Shown here piece by piece: positions 47,264 to 59,915 of a DNA stretch of 64,000 nt. The notes below the pieces were generated by a model. It saw only the letters and a list, made by a program, of their open reading frames with translations, was not told the DNA's origin and did not search any database. Origin of the DNA: Epiperipatus broadwayi. Taxonomy: Eukaryota; Onychophora; Udeonychophora; Euonychophora; Peripatidae. The first letter of the stretch is position 1; each line of letters starts with the position of its first letter. Position numbers and translations under genes: made by a program. The DNA is taken from positions 330,795-394,794 of the forward strand of contig JAQFVV010000501.1 in assembly GCA_028023455.1 (NCBI GenBank), in the 5' to 3' direction.

Positions 47264-49552
47264 CATTTTATTTCTTCTGTTGCCATGATATATTGTACAT
47301 TTCATTAATCAATAGATGCTCTTATAGTAATGCTTATTAAACCCATATCCACTCCTATCCTATCCATATCTCCTAAACTAGTACAATTTAAGACTTTCAA
47401 CCATAAAGAGTTTGAACCTGGATCTTTTGCATTTAATGTGGTACTTTCATCCAGAAGGAACGTTTTGCCTACTTTACTATCAGCTTAAAATTCAAAAACA
47501 TCTTCATGGTTTGAATCCAAGCTAATTCATTTGCATAGTTTTGATGGTGATTATATATTTTGATGGCCTCACTTTTTATAATAATTCTAGATACTTTTAT
47601 CTTTTGGTCCAGGATTGATATAAGAACAAATCTATCAATTTTATTATTCAAGCTTGCAATACAGGGCAATACAGAACTAGAATTAATAGTTTGATTATTC
47701 AAGCTTACAATAGATGGCAGCAGTGAAATAGAATAATTAGAATGTATTCCCTTTGAGCATGGGATGATGTTTTTTGGGGTTTTAATCTTTAATATATTCA
47801 TACCCATCATCATCATCAATTAGTGCAAACAAGAAGTATAGCATTTTCAAATTGAATTGTAATAATGTATATATTATATGGGCACATATTTGCCTTTATA
47901 CATAACTGTATAACATATGTGAATAAAGATCCTAAAACCTTGAAATTATAGTAAACTCATACAGTTTTAATTCGACCTTATTACTATATAAGCATATCTA
48001 TAGCTGACTATAAGAGTCAGATCATATTACTTAATTGCTAAGGAAAAAAATAATAAATGTTTCCTGAGTTGAAATATTATCATAATCAAAATTAGTATGA
48101 GTTTCGATATGGAGTCTTAGACGGCATTCATCACTTCTGTGCAATAACAGTCACAGTGGATGGATTTTCTTCGGTGGAAATTTGTGTAGGTGAGTGTATG
48201 GCTATATAAGTAGATGATTGAATAGATGATTAGCAGGATGGATTATTATACGGATAGATAGCTAAGTGGATAAATAGAATGATGTGTAGAGAGGTGGAGT
48301 TTTCTACATATCTAATAACATAAGTAGCTTAAATTACTCAAGATATCAAATATAATCTGCCATCTTTATAATCTTTTTTTCTGTTAAAATTTGAGCTGTC
48401 ATTTATTAAGTTAAAAAGCCAAGCAAGCATTTAAAAATGCAAAGAGAAAAATGATTTTTTGTCCATTTGATTTCCTCATCAACTACTAGCTCATTCCACC
48501 TAGTGATGAATTATTTATCTGGAAAATGCAATTATTGTTGTAGTTACTTCATTCTGAAAGATTGATTTTCAAGAAAAAGGTCATTGGGGGTATCAAGTTA
48601 AACTAAAAACTGCTGATCAGCACATTTAATATGTTGCGTCAATCGTAAGATCCCCTATAGAAGAAAAATAAATTGGTTAGTCGAATTTATTAATTTATTT
48701 TAATTTGATTGATAAATAAAACAAGGGGTCTGATGAAAACGTAATGTAAATAGACCAAACCAAATTAAATAAGATGCTTTTCAAATATATAATTGGGTAG
48801 TGATCCCCCCCCCGTCATTTATGCTATATGCTCTACTATGATGCTTCTTGTAGAGGTTCCTATCTGGAATCATATATTGATGACTCAATTAGGCAATTTT
48901 GACAATTTAGACAGGATTGAGGGTAAATTTAAAGATTAGATTGTTGTAATATTAGATATCTTATTTGGTCATATGTTTATAACATATATATATATATATA
49001 TGTAAAATATGTCATTACTTTATAATGAGTCTTCAACTTAGGATTTTATAATAATCTTTAAAGGCTCATGATGATGATCATCATCAATTTCTTGCCAGAG
49101 GGCTGACTATAGTTTAGTGCATTGATGAAGTTGAGTTTTCCTACTGAGAAAATAAAAAAAAAACAACTTGGTTTGAGCATTGAATGGAATGAATCATGTT
49201 CATTCTGTCACTTGGGTGTAAATAAACATCACATGATCTCCAGTGCAACTAGACATTTTTTGAAACATATAAATAAAAATATCTTAAAAAGGGTAAATGG
49301 CTATGATGATTGCATTTCAAGCTGAACCAGGACTCTTCATTTGGCCGAGGTACAATCTCTTACACATGGAAATAAAGAAATGAAGTTGAAATATTCCATG
49401 TGTTTGTATTTAATTAAAAACAGACATATTAATTTTTATATATGTAGACTAATGATAATCTTTAGATTAATAAATGATTAATAATAATCATTTAACATAT
49501 TTATCCTAAGTGGTTGTTGTCAGAGGGTAAGTGCAGAAATTTTGACACTTGC
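47264..49552. other. No recognised gene
   Basis: AT-rich. The 116-codon minus-strand open frame (47469-47819) begins in an ATC microsatellite (poly-Met) and has an internal repeated phrase (LPSIVSLNN and LPCIASLNN), reflecting DNA duplication rather than a known domain. A family F-like segment lies at 49440-49552. Confidence 0.4.
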
Positions 49553-49565
49553 AAATCAAAGTGCA

Positions 49566-49613
<48 letters not shown>

Positions 49614-49880
49614 AAATACAGTACAATTTATATAAATTATATTCTTTTAGAAGTACTTTCGACTATACACTTAGTAATCTTTATCAACTATATAACGTTA
49701 TATAGTTGATAAAGACTACTAAGTGTATAGTCGAAAGTACTTCTAAAAGAATATAATTTATATAAATTGTACTGTATTTTGATATATATATTGATTTGTA
49801 TATTACATATATTGTGAAACGAATACAGATATCAAACTTTATTTATTACATATATATATACTGCACTTTGATAGAGATAT
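49553..49880. repeat. Large near-perfect palindrome with two facing hairpin cores
   Basis: Centred at 49696/49697. The inner arms (about 49602-49696 and 49697-49791) differ at about one position. An outer layer (about 49553-49568 against about 49860-49876) is also complementary, separated by TA runs. Each arm carries a TTGATAA, A, GACTA...TAGTC, GAAA core: 49706-49736 plus and 49657-49687 minus. The open frame at 49514-49705 is spurious. Confidence 0.92.
49706..49736 (+). ncRNA. Hammerhead-like core, plus arm of palindrome
   Basis: TTGATAA, A, GACTA, loop, TAGTC, GAAA. Compared with 28655 the fifth helix pair changed from G-C to A-T with pairing kept. The first core strand deviates at two positions (TTGATAA for CTGATGA). 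The mirror copy lies at 49657-49687, minus, with one helix mismatch. Confidence 0.4.
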
Positions 49881-51604
49881 ATATACATATGTGGAAGCAA
49901 TCAACACTTGAACGATAACAACAATCTCAGTCTGTAGTCAAGGCAACCCTTTTATGATAAAAATAGATACCCATCTTTATCTATATTCCACTATTTTTAT
50001 ATAGACACTAAAGATTGCAACTTGACTAAAGGGAGTGAGATTATTAATTCAAAGAAATTTAAATAAGCCTAGTTAAACAGGCAAATATAACCTGTGTTAA
50101 AAACAGACTAACATATAGTCAATTATAACTTTCAAATTCCACTGAACGCTGTGTTTTACTTAGATTATATATGTTGTTTACTATGTCTGCTATTTATTTG
50201 TAATGTATTATGATTAACTTCTGATATCATTACTTATGTAGATAATTGATATGTCCTCTAGCTACAGTATATTATATCTCTATTGACGTCTTTATACCTG
50301 CCTTTTTTAATTTGGAAAGAAATAACTTAAATGCTTAGAAAGAATGATTTTTTTTTAATATCAATTGGGAAATTTATTTCTAAACATTTGACTGATATTT
50401 TTAATTGAAAAATCTGAAATTACTTTCAATTTAAATCCTGTCAACAATAAATTAATAGAAATGTATGCAGAAGTTACTGAAAATCCCAGTAAGCTATACA
50501 TAAACTAATACAACTCAGGTAAAAAATGAAAAATACAGAATAAGCCCACCTATAGAGCATATATAAGCATTCAGTTTATTGATATGTTACAATGCAGAGC
50601 ATGAATTTTATATATTAAAGTAATTTCAGAATATGTGAGCTCATTCTGGACTTTTTCATTTATTGAATGGGTTGTTTTAGTTTAAATTTACATATAGCTC
50701 ATTCGGGATATTCAATAACTTTTAGATAAATTTTATCTACATTTGAGCTACGGCAATTAATATTCAATTAACCAATAGATGAAATGAGTAATATATACTA
50801 TGATTACAGTGACTACTAATGTGTATTGCATTAGGATCAATTCCTGATATCACGGGTAATGTAGATAATTGAAATGTCTTCCATATACAATACATGATGA
50901 CTCTATCAGCAAAAGAAATGACACTGACCTCAAATATATAATTTCTCATTGGAATTTATCAGAAAATAATACAATACTTGAGCAGCTTTTCATTAAAGGA
51001 TGTACTATTTCATACTCGTATTATCTAAAAAAAAAATTCAGCTCTTGAATGATGAAGCGTGAATCGTATTTCTTTTATTTTCTGCATTTAAATTTTATTA
51101 ATTTTCAAGTTTATGGTGCAGTATAAATTTTACCATAAAGACAGTTTGAAACATAGATGTCCTAGCATTTTTTGCTTAAATTTCATGCTCTCATAAGTCT
51201 ATGACAAATATATACAGCATAGGTTGATATAACAGTAAAAAAAAAAAAAACAGTAATTTTAGGATTTCAATAATAAAAAAAATAGCTGAGATTCCATGAT
51301 TTATAATTAGACTGATTTTTATTATTAAATGCTTTTTTGTTTAAGTTAGAAATGCTATTTGTTTGTTTAGAAGAAATTTTGAAATTGAGGTTTAGCATAA
51401 TACTGTACTATCAAATGGATTTTCTTCAAATTTTGTACATGTAGTAAATTGATGACAATGCGATATGGCAATAAAATATTTCAAGTTGGTTCCCTGGTTT
51501 CTTTACTGCAAGGGCTTAATAGACTGAATTTCAAATGTTTTGTTATCAGTTCAGTAAGTTTTCAGCGATGCTTGCAAGCGAATATGGTATTGTAAATATA
51601 TATA
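49881..51604. other. No recognised gene
   Basis: AT-rich with no domain, RNA or clear repeat. Two similar short segments lie at 50205-50260 and 50830-50900 (ATTCCTGATATCA...GTAGATAATTGA), a weak internal duplication. Confidence 0.4.
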
Positions 51605-51606
51605 TA

Positions 51607-52456
51607 CACCTGGGTCTCATTTTACGCGATAGATAGATTCCTCAGAAAACACGCGCAAACAAAATCGCGCAAAAATAGACATAACTTGCCTTGAAAAAGG
51701 GGGGATATGGACTGTGATTTTTCAAAAATTGTGTAAAAGCAAAGCACCAACGTAAAATTACTTTAAAATTCGCACAAAAAAAAATAAGGAAATAAAATAT
51801 GACTAATAAAAAATTTCAAATTTGAAAAAAATTGATACAAGACAAATTTTTTTTAACTATAATATTTAATTTTATTCAAAATAATATATTTTTATGCATA
51901 ATTTACAGTACAGTAATTTACATTTTTTTATACACGGTTTAATTATTATCACTATTTGCCGATAAACAGGTTCGTTTGCAAACTGGTAAAAAATCAGATT
52001 TTAATTTTTAATTGTCAGATTTAATTGTGCCCACTGCTATTACTCATCTTTTAAAAATAAACTTGTGGACACTAAATGATTAATAATTGATTACGTTCTT
52101 TTTTAAAAAGCAAAAACAGAATGTGATTTAAAATGCAAAATTAACACGCACAATGTTTGAACAAATTTACATTATAATCTTGTAAAATTTAATGTGTGTA
52201 TACATAAAATGTGGAAATCATGATTTTAATTTCATTATTGCATAAAATCTTACTATTATAAAGCACTGAAAATATTGAAATTACTAAGATGAAAGTCGAA
52301 TTCCAATAATGTGCTATTACTTTCAATATGACGTAAGTGCGCGAAATTTATTATTTAAAGTAATAGTGCATTATCGGAGTTCGACTTCCGGAGAAACATG
52401 AATCACGTAACTTCAAAACCACGTTAAATAAATCCGCATAAAAAGAGACCCAGGTG
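51607..52456 (+). mobile_element. Non-autonomous TIR DNA transposon, copy 3 (complete ends)
   Basis: An 850-bp element with CACCTGGGTCTC at 51607 and GAGACCCAGGTG ending at 52456, flanked by TATATA on both sides (TA duplication likely but ambiguous). It lacks an internal block present in copies 1 and 2 near 52000. The subterminal imperfect hairpin at about 52292-52392 is kept in all copies. Confidence 0.92.
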
Positions 52457-52795
52457 TATATATAAGTTCAGACTAAAAATTGTTAGCAATTCATTAAAAA
52501 TTAAAAAAAAAAAAAATCTTTATTTCTCTTGATTGTATAAGTTAATTTTTTTGAAACATGTTTGTTAAATATGAAACAATATTGTAAATGATGTATAATG
52601 CATGTGCTTTCTGTCAAATATTAAGCGGATTGTATGTAGTTTTAATTTCCATTTTAAATTTTGAAATGGAATAATTGCAAAAAATATCCAATACTAGAAA
52701 CTTAAAAATAATATATATATAAATATTTTATAATAAATGCTTTTATTTTCTGCAGACTGAAAAGACAAAAAATAATTGTTTTCCAATCACAATTT
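52457..52795. other. No recognised feature
   Basis: AT-rich spacer. Confidence 0.35.
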
Positions 52796-52925
52796 GGCTT
52801 TTTGAATTTAAGATGAAATAAAAGCATTGTGTCCAGAAAATAATTTAATCACTACTTTTTACAGCAATGGATTGAATTCATTAATTTCTGGACATTTCAC
52901 TCTTTTATTTCAAGTTAAATATAAA
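52796..52925. repeat. Imperfect foldback
   Basis: The arm containing AAGATGAAATAAAAG and TGTCCAGAAA is mirrored by TTTCTGGACA and CTTTTATTTCAAGTTAAAT, with a spacer of about 40 bp. A small CTCCAAC/GTTGGAG hairpin and TA runs follow at 52928-52981. Confidence 0.75.
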
Positions 52926-52949
52926 AACTCCAACTATGGTTGGAGAATT

Positions 52950-52984
<35 letters not shown>

Positions 52985-53189
52985 AATTATTTTTATATCT
53001 TTATATACATATATATATATATGTAATAAAGAATAAAAATGAGAAGATAATATCCATGTAAATAGAAATAACTTTTAACCTTTTGGTGGAGATATCATTT
53101 CTATTTATTATAATAACAATATATGGAAACATTAAATTTAATATACATTATACTTATTCACAATCTAATGTAAGCTTGAGTTAACTATG

Positions 53190-53290
53190 GGTGATATTTG
53201 TAATTCAATTCCCAGACCAGTTTTCTGGCTTTTGTTTTTATCAGTGAGAACTTTGGATTCAAAGCTGAAACCAATGCTATTATATATCTG
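53190..53290 (+). repeat. Degenerate family A fragment
   Basis: CCCAGACCAGTTTTCTGGCT then TTATCAGTGAGAAC and TTGGATTCAAAG follow the family A core region in order. Confidence 0.5.
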
Positions 53291-53539
53291 AAAGTAAATA
53301 TTCTTGTATAATTGTATAGATCTAGTATAAAGTTGCTGTAATTTTTAATAGCTTTAATTCTATTCTAACAGAACTTTTTTTTTATCTTAGCCAGGTTTGT
53401 TAATATCTAAACAATTCAACAAATCCATTTTTTTATCATTGTAAACACTGCTTGTTTTATTCTGCTTAATCAGTCTGACAATACATTATTTGATTTCTAA
53501 AGTATACTATATTAATAAGAGTGTGTTATCTGTCTTTAT

Positions 53540-53757
53540 ACCACTTCTTTTTCTCTCTTCTCCTTCCATTCCTCTCATTCTTTTTTTCTCTCTGTTCCCT
53601 ATCTTTTTATCGCTTCCCTTCCTTCTCCTCTCACTTTCTTTTTTCCTCTCTCTTTCTTTATCTCATCTTCTTCCTTTCCTTTTTTTATCTCTTTCTGTTT
53701 TTGTGTCTTTCCCCTTCCCTTCCTCTCCCTTCCCCTTTCTTTCTCCCACCACATTTT
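53540..53757 (+). repeat. Polypyrimidine tract, about 215 bp
   Basis: Almost entirely C and T on the plus strand, with no single repeat unit. Overlapping open frames rich in Ser, Leu, Phe and Pro are composition artefacts. It could form triplex DNA. Confidence 0.93.
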
Positions 53758-54604
53758 TAATCTTTAGCTCCATCTATTGTAAGTTTGTGTTATTGATAGT
53801 TACCATGTGATTTTATTGTTTTTATTACTGTCATTATCGATTAGCGTTAATTGAATAAAAGATTGAAATTAATATAACTTTTGTATTAAATATGGATCAG
53901 AATAAAAAGCATTCTACTCTTAAATTATTCACCAGTTTACTTTTTAATGAATCAAAAAAACTTACATTATAGGAAATATAAAAAAAATTGATGAATAAGT
54001 TTTAAAAAATTGATTTTACATGTATATAATAATTCATGTGATTAATATATTATTTGTAATTCAATTATTGTATATACTGTCTTTGTTATTGCTTTTTTCT
54101 GTAGTAAAATCAAAATCATTTATTGAAAATTGAAATAGTCAACATTTTATTATATATAATTAAATTCATATTGTATATAATTATATTCTTATTGTGTTAT
54201 TTTATAATACATTCACAATCAATTATTGAATATTGCTTTTGAAATTATGATAAACTTGAAGAAAAAGTAAAATATTACCTAGACGATTTAATATATTTGT
54301 CTGACCACATTTTGTGGAGCCACATTTTCACTAAATAGTGATTTGAAAAAATATTTTAAGGAAGCATAAATGTTATGCTTGGGACTTTTCTATGAGAATT
54401 TTTGTAAATCATATCTCACGCAGCCATTTTCTTATCCTATATACTCTATGCGTAATCAGCACGCATTCAATCAATCCTTTGACTTGTCTTCCTTCATTTA
54501 TTAGTGCACTACAGCCACATTATTTACATTAACACTGATATCTCTGTAATTCTGTACTATCAGCAAATGTAGTTTTTATATCACTCCTATTATATATATA
54601 TATA
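53758..54604. other. No recognised feature
   Basis: AT-rich, no gene or repeat that I can support. Confidence 0.4.
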
Positions 54605-54672
54605 TAATAAATTTAACGGTAATAAACTATTTGAAACACTGTTTATAATAGTTTATTACCGTTATATTTATT
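54605..54672. repeat. Hairpin, arms about 25 bp
   Basis: AATAAATTTAACGGTAATAA and following bases are mirrored by ATAGTTTATTACCGTTATAT and following bases, with one mismatch and an 18-nt loop. Possibly a small foldback element. Confidence 0.85.
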
Positions 54673-56262
54673 ATTTTTATTACGATTACATTTGTGTTCT
54701 AATTAACAGACTTCTATATATATATATGTTGTAATGGTCAGCCAAGTATTCATAGTTTTTTTTATATCAAACACAAGAGGTCGCTACTAGATTTACTATC
54801 TAAAATTTTCTATTTCTATATGTAATGGGTGGAATTCTACTGCTTAGTAATATCCATCATCATCATATACATAGAAATGTATGTTTACTGATGAAGATAT
54901 CCAATCACAAATTCGCTTAGAGTTCTCAATCACTACCAATACTTTTATGCAAATTCCCTAAATCTGTAAGAATCGTAAGATTTCTTTGAATATTTTGTTG
55001 ACCATTATATAAGACTGTATAATTGATATAAGGTAATAAAATAATTCATAGGCTAAAATAAGTAAGAAATATTTATTACAAACTTGTTATTATTATATTT
55101 AACATTCAACATGTTCTCGCAGTTATATTTTACAAATAACTTTTATAATTTGAAATTCATGAAATCTATAATAAGATAAAATTACATATCAGTGGGTTAT
55201 AACCCCAAATTTAAAATAATGTGTTTCTGTATTTCTTCCCACATGCCATTATGGGCGATATATTAATAATCTAACCATAATATCTTTAACTTTGTTTATA
55301 TAAATTGGTTGGCTATGCTTATCAAAAATAAGCCAGGCATGTGCACATAAATACTGCTTCAGATGTCAGTATTATAGTAGACAAACTTAACATGGATTCT
55401 AATCAGACAAGCTTATAATAATCTCTCATATAAATATTATCATCTTTTAATCATCACAGTATATGTTCAGTAACAGCATTGGTCAATTACCATACCATAC
55501 ATTAATAATACGAATATCATGTTGCTAAACTAATTTTAGAGAGTATTTTAAAATATAAAAATAGGGCTCATGAATCACTAATATACATAAGCTTCAATAT
55601 ATATATAGGAATGAGGAACATAAAATTTCAAATTCCTAAGCTGTTCTCCTATATGCAATATTTGGTTCTAACAAAGTATTTAATAAACCGGTGCTATTAC
55701 AGAATATCAATTTTAATAAATGATGTACATTGATATATACATATTAATTTATTCTTTCATTCATATTTTCTAACCTAAATTATAATCTAAGTAACAGTAG
55801 AAAGAATTTGACTTAACCTGGGAATAGTGGATGACTCCTACAGGCTAACTAATGCTTATCATTAAATAACTTTAAATAAATAATGACATGTAAAGCTCAG
55901 CCCCAACAATTTCATTCTCTCATTTTAAAACTGAAACTAGCATGATTGTAATAATTTTAAAAAAGTCATATAGCTTTATTGCTCAGGAGTTTATAAGAAG
56001 TTCGAATGTCAGACCTGCGAGTACCAAAATCGATTCTGGGATCTCCTGATTCTGAGTTGCACTCTCTACTTACTGCATCAAACCATGCAGGAAACATGAT
56101 TATAATAAAATATATTGGTAAATAAATTCAAAATTATTAAATCTAGAATAAAAGAATAAATGACTCAATAAAATAAGAATGTAAGTTTTTTAGTGCTAAG
56201 TTCATAAAGTCTATAAATTCAAAATGACTTCTATATGATTATCTAGGATTATAGAAGAGTAG
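54673..56262. other. AT-rich, with a family D copy
   Basis: Family D-like sequence at about 55980-56100 (CAGGAGTTTATAAGAAGTTC, CTGGGATCTCCTGATTCTGA, AAACCATGCAGG). Nothing else recognised. Confidence 0.4.
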
Positions 56263-56649
56263 CAGTTCAGTATCCAGAAGATTTTCATGGTGACTTGTAA
56301 TTCCAAGGACAAGATAGACCTACCATCAACACCACATGTAGTATACAGGATGACATGCCATCGGGAAAACTGTGGAACTGTATACTACGGCGAAACTCGG
56401 GCCACTATAATAAACAGAATTGCTCAACACAAATATTTGTACTAAAGGGTGTTGAGCAGAAGTGAAGTTAGTTCAGTGTTCATGGACCACTGAAAAGTGG
56501 CTAATCATGAATTTGAACCTGCAAGTGCTACAATAATTTCTACTGAGAGGAATGATATCAAGAGGAAAATTAAGGAGGCATGGTTTATAGCAAGAGATAT
56601 AAAGGCAATAAACAGAAAAGATACATGCATTTCTATTTCAAAAAGATAG
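56263..56649 (+). pseudogene. Penelope-like element C-terminus (GIY-YIG endonuclease remnant)
   Basis: A single frame reads DLPSTPHVVYRMTCHRENC, then GTVYYGETRATIINRIAQHK, then DH, NHEFEPASATII, ERNDIKRKIKEAWFIARD and AINRKD. It matches the end of Penelope-like retroelement proteins: a cysteine pair (C-x4-C), the GIY-YIG core (here TVYYGET) with its arginine and QHK segment, then the conserved KRKIKEA...INR tail. GIY-YIG nicks target DNA to prime reverse transcription. Two in-frame stops (56443, 56491) and no upstream RT in view show it is inactive. The absence of frameshifts suggests moderate age. GIY-YIG proteins of other kinds are less likely because of the tail. Confidence 0.8.
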
Positions 56650-59600
56650 ACTATATAAATGAACTTGCATATATTTGCATAAGTTATTATAGTTGAAGGC
56701 TATGAATATGGAGAATAAATTTCTGAAAATGCTTAGCCTTGAGAAATAATTATTCCAACTAAGAATTTAATTTCACTATATGCATCAAGCATATTAACTC
56801 TTACATATTTATTAATGGTGAAAGAAATCTGAAATTACAATTATGATTTAAAGGACTTTTTGTGTGTACATTTTATTTTAGAGCTCTGTATTATATGAAG
56901 TCCATGGTTTAAGTGAATGATTTTAGGATTCTGTATTTTCCTTAAATTATGTTCGATTATTTTATCCCAGTCAGATTTTCCACAAATTTGAAGGGTTGAT
57001 TTTGTTATAATCAGTTTCCATCAGTTGTAGTACTAATAGTTGGCTTGCAATTTACTTATAGTTGGTTACACACTCCGGAGATCATTCTGTATGTACCCAG
57101 GAAGGAATTCCCAAGAGCAAATTGCTCATTCATACAAAAGCTCAGTGCATTTAATAACATTTTTATGGGTTATATAATGGACTGGTGGTTACTGCAAAAA
57201 GGGGGGAACACATCTGACTATGGTCAGATCTATGATCTTTAGATAGGATGCTGGCAAGGATGCTATGAAATACTTAACCCATGATGACATCCACCTCTAA
57301 TGGGCTAGCTCTATATTCACACATTAAATCTAGATATAATATGGACTAGTTCATTCTCATCTCACTCCCTTTTCTGCCTCCATTATACCTCAGTGTTCGA
57401 ACTCGGAGAATTTGTACTTGACTCTTTTCAAGGATGGGCCTATTAGGTCAATGACTACTGCACTTCTATATAAGCAAGGATCAGTTACAGCACTTCACCA
57501 GATTTCCAATATCAGTATTCATATTAATAAAGGTGCATGTGTATTGAAGTTTAGTATATATATTTAGGGGTATGAATGCACAATGATGGGAACAAGATAG
57601 AGATCAAATGGATTGAAACAACTTAATAACATTACGTAAATAATGAAACTGCTTTAACAATATTTACATATATAATAATATGAGTCGAGGATGGTTTTCT
57701 ATCACCTGAAGAGTGAAATATGATTAATATCCTGATCCCCAAATTCCATGATAGAAATTCATACCCTGGTGACTTTTATTTAAAAAAGTTTAAAATAATA
57801 AAAAAAAAATTAGAAGATCACATATCTGACTTACTAATTATTCTTATGTCATATTATAGAGTAATGATTGCTGTCTGATTCATGATGTGGATCATCATAT
57901 TCCTTGGAGGAAAGGATCCTTTTCTATATGTATATGTGATTACCTAATATTGATAGGAGAGATCATACACTCAAAGAAGTTAGTCATGCACACCGAAAAA
58001 TGAATATGTAATGAGTGTTTAACAAATAACTAAAACTCTTGTTCTGGCACTACTGTATGCTTTTAATGTTGAACATCACCAAGATCCTACCTTATTCCAC
58101 ATTCAGTTGGATGGTGTCAAGTTACTGGAGGTGTGCATAGATCTAAATTTTATTTAGTACAATAAAATGTTTATGAAATCTAACTCCCCCCCCCTCTATG
58201 CTTAAAATAAACTTTCCCATTTTCTGAAATATAAGCTTTCAAACATGGAAACAGAAAGAAAAAAATATGAAAAGTAAAATTAAGATGATAATAAATAAAA
58301 TAAAAATACAAATCAATTGGATAAAATTTAAAAAATTCAATGTTTGAGTTTGGCAAGCACTGTCCATCATATTCAAAGTCTCTTCCTCCTGATGATACAT
58401 CTTCTCGGGTGGTGTACTGTCCATAAGTTTAATTGATGCACACTCACTCTAGGATCGTAGATCATAACAGTTGTCCCATTCATTTCCTTCAAAGAAGATG
58501 CAGGAGATCCACTAAAGATCATCATCATCGACCAGTATTTAATAAAAAAGACATCTCACCCATCATAATGCTTCTATTAGCTTGAAGAGATGACATTCAG
58601 CTTTCTATGGCATAGTTCTTTTAGCCAGACCATATTGCAGTACCCTCATTAGTATGTGTAGTTTTCTAGAGTTATTTTTAGCATAGGGAAATGTCCTTGC
58701 TGATTGTTAACAATTATTTACTTATTCTCTTGCGATGATTTGATGTAAATTTGAAGTTAATTCTTTTAACTATTAACTCAATTTATTTGCTTTACTACCA
58801 TATCTTGGAGGTATTTCAGGTTTGGGTTTATATTGATGGTTGAAGGAAATTACTGTTTATTCTTACGCAATTGAAATTTGTTCTCAAAATTGAACACCTA
58901 AGTCCATCTTACTCTGTTAAGAAAAAAATAATACAGTTGTCAAGATATTGACTTTCTCATGCTTGCTGTATTTGTCTATTATTGCGTATTTATACATCAA
59001 CGTAGTGTTATTAAAATAAATATTTATTGGGATTATCCTTTTGTTCCCAAGTCTGGTTGCTTAGCAGTATGTTTAACATTAGGTCATTATCTTGTGTATT
59101 TTATTTATGTTCACATCGTAACGTTGGTTAGTTGATGACTTACAATACTCGTGGTTAGTCATATTGTCTATATATATGTGGGTGTATTTATTTTTCTAGT
59201 GTCTAACTCAAAACTTTATTTTTCTTTATAACAATATATATATATATATAATTTGCTGATCGCAGTGTTTAGTGTATATATGTGTGCTTGAAAAAGAATA
59301 AGCACTTGTTTAACAATTGCTTGTTTAGACTTAGTATGGTGTAGCTTAAACCCCCTACAGTTTACATATTAGCTAGAAATAATTATAGCATTGAAGACCA
59401 GTGCAATAAATAAGAAAAAGACTTAATTTTGTTCCTAGGCTATTTATATTAAATTTTTGTCTATAATTGAATAGTAATAGCTTAATTACTAAGAAAACGT
59501 CATTGTAACAAATTCCTATTTCTGGAGTAATGAAAGATTTATAATACAGTTATAATATTAATTAATTAGTTTTAGATAAATACAAATATTTTTTCTGATT

Positions 59601-59788
59601 TTAAATTTTAATTACATTATGATAAATCTTAATACCTTCTGCCTAGTTTTTAGTTTGAGTTAACACATTAATTAGAACTTTTTAAAATAAATCTTTTTAT
59701 TTTGAACAGAGGATTAAACTTTTTTATTTTTAAAAAAAGACTGCATTTCCTAAACCTGTTGGTATATATATATATATAAAACAATAAA
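56650..59788. other. Long stretch without recognised genes
   Basis: No domain was recognised. The 65-codon open frame at 57045-57242 and the minus-strand 58239-58424 frame have no family resemblance that I can support. A C-run lies at about 58186-58195. 57290-57440 weakly resembles 16080-16200. Confidence 0.4.
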
Positions 59789-59915
59789 AATAATTAATGG
59801 ACAAGCGTTGGTGGCCGAGTGGTTAGCACAGCCACCTTACAAGCAGTTGTCCTGGGGTTCATTTCCTGGCCGACGCTTTGACACATAAAATAATAATAAT
59901 AATAATAATTAATGG
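59789..59915 (+). repeat. tRNA-derived SINE, copy 4, with target-site duplication
   Basis: The SINE body starts at AAGCGTTGGTGGCCGAGTGG (59803) with an intact A box, a GGGGTTCATTTCC B-box region and GACACATAA, then an AAT tail. AATAATTAATGG lies on both sides (59789-59800 and 59904-59915), a 12-bp target duplication as made by LINE-driven insertion. It has the cleanest insertion signature of the four copies. Confidence 0.9.

Noticed and set aside
47469-47819. 116-codon minus-strand open frame starting with five Met
   Set aside because: The start is an ATC microsatellite and the composition is typical of AT-rich DNA. The internal phrase duplication is at DNA level.
53490-53810. Ser/Leu/Phe-rich membrane-like open frames
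   Set aside because: Artefact of the polypyrimidine tract.
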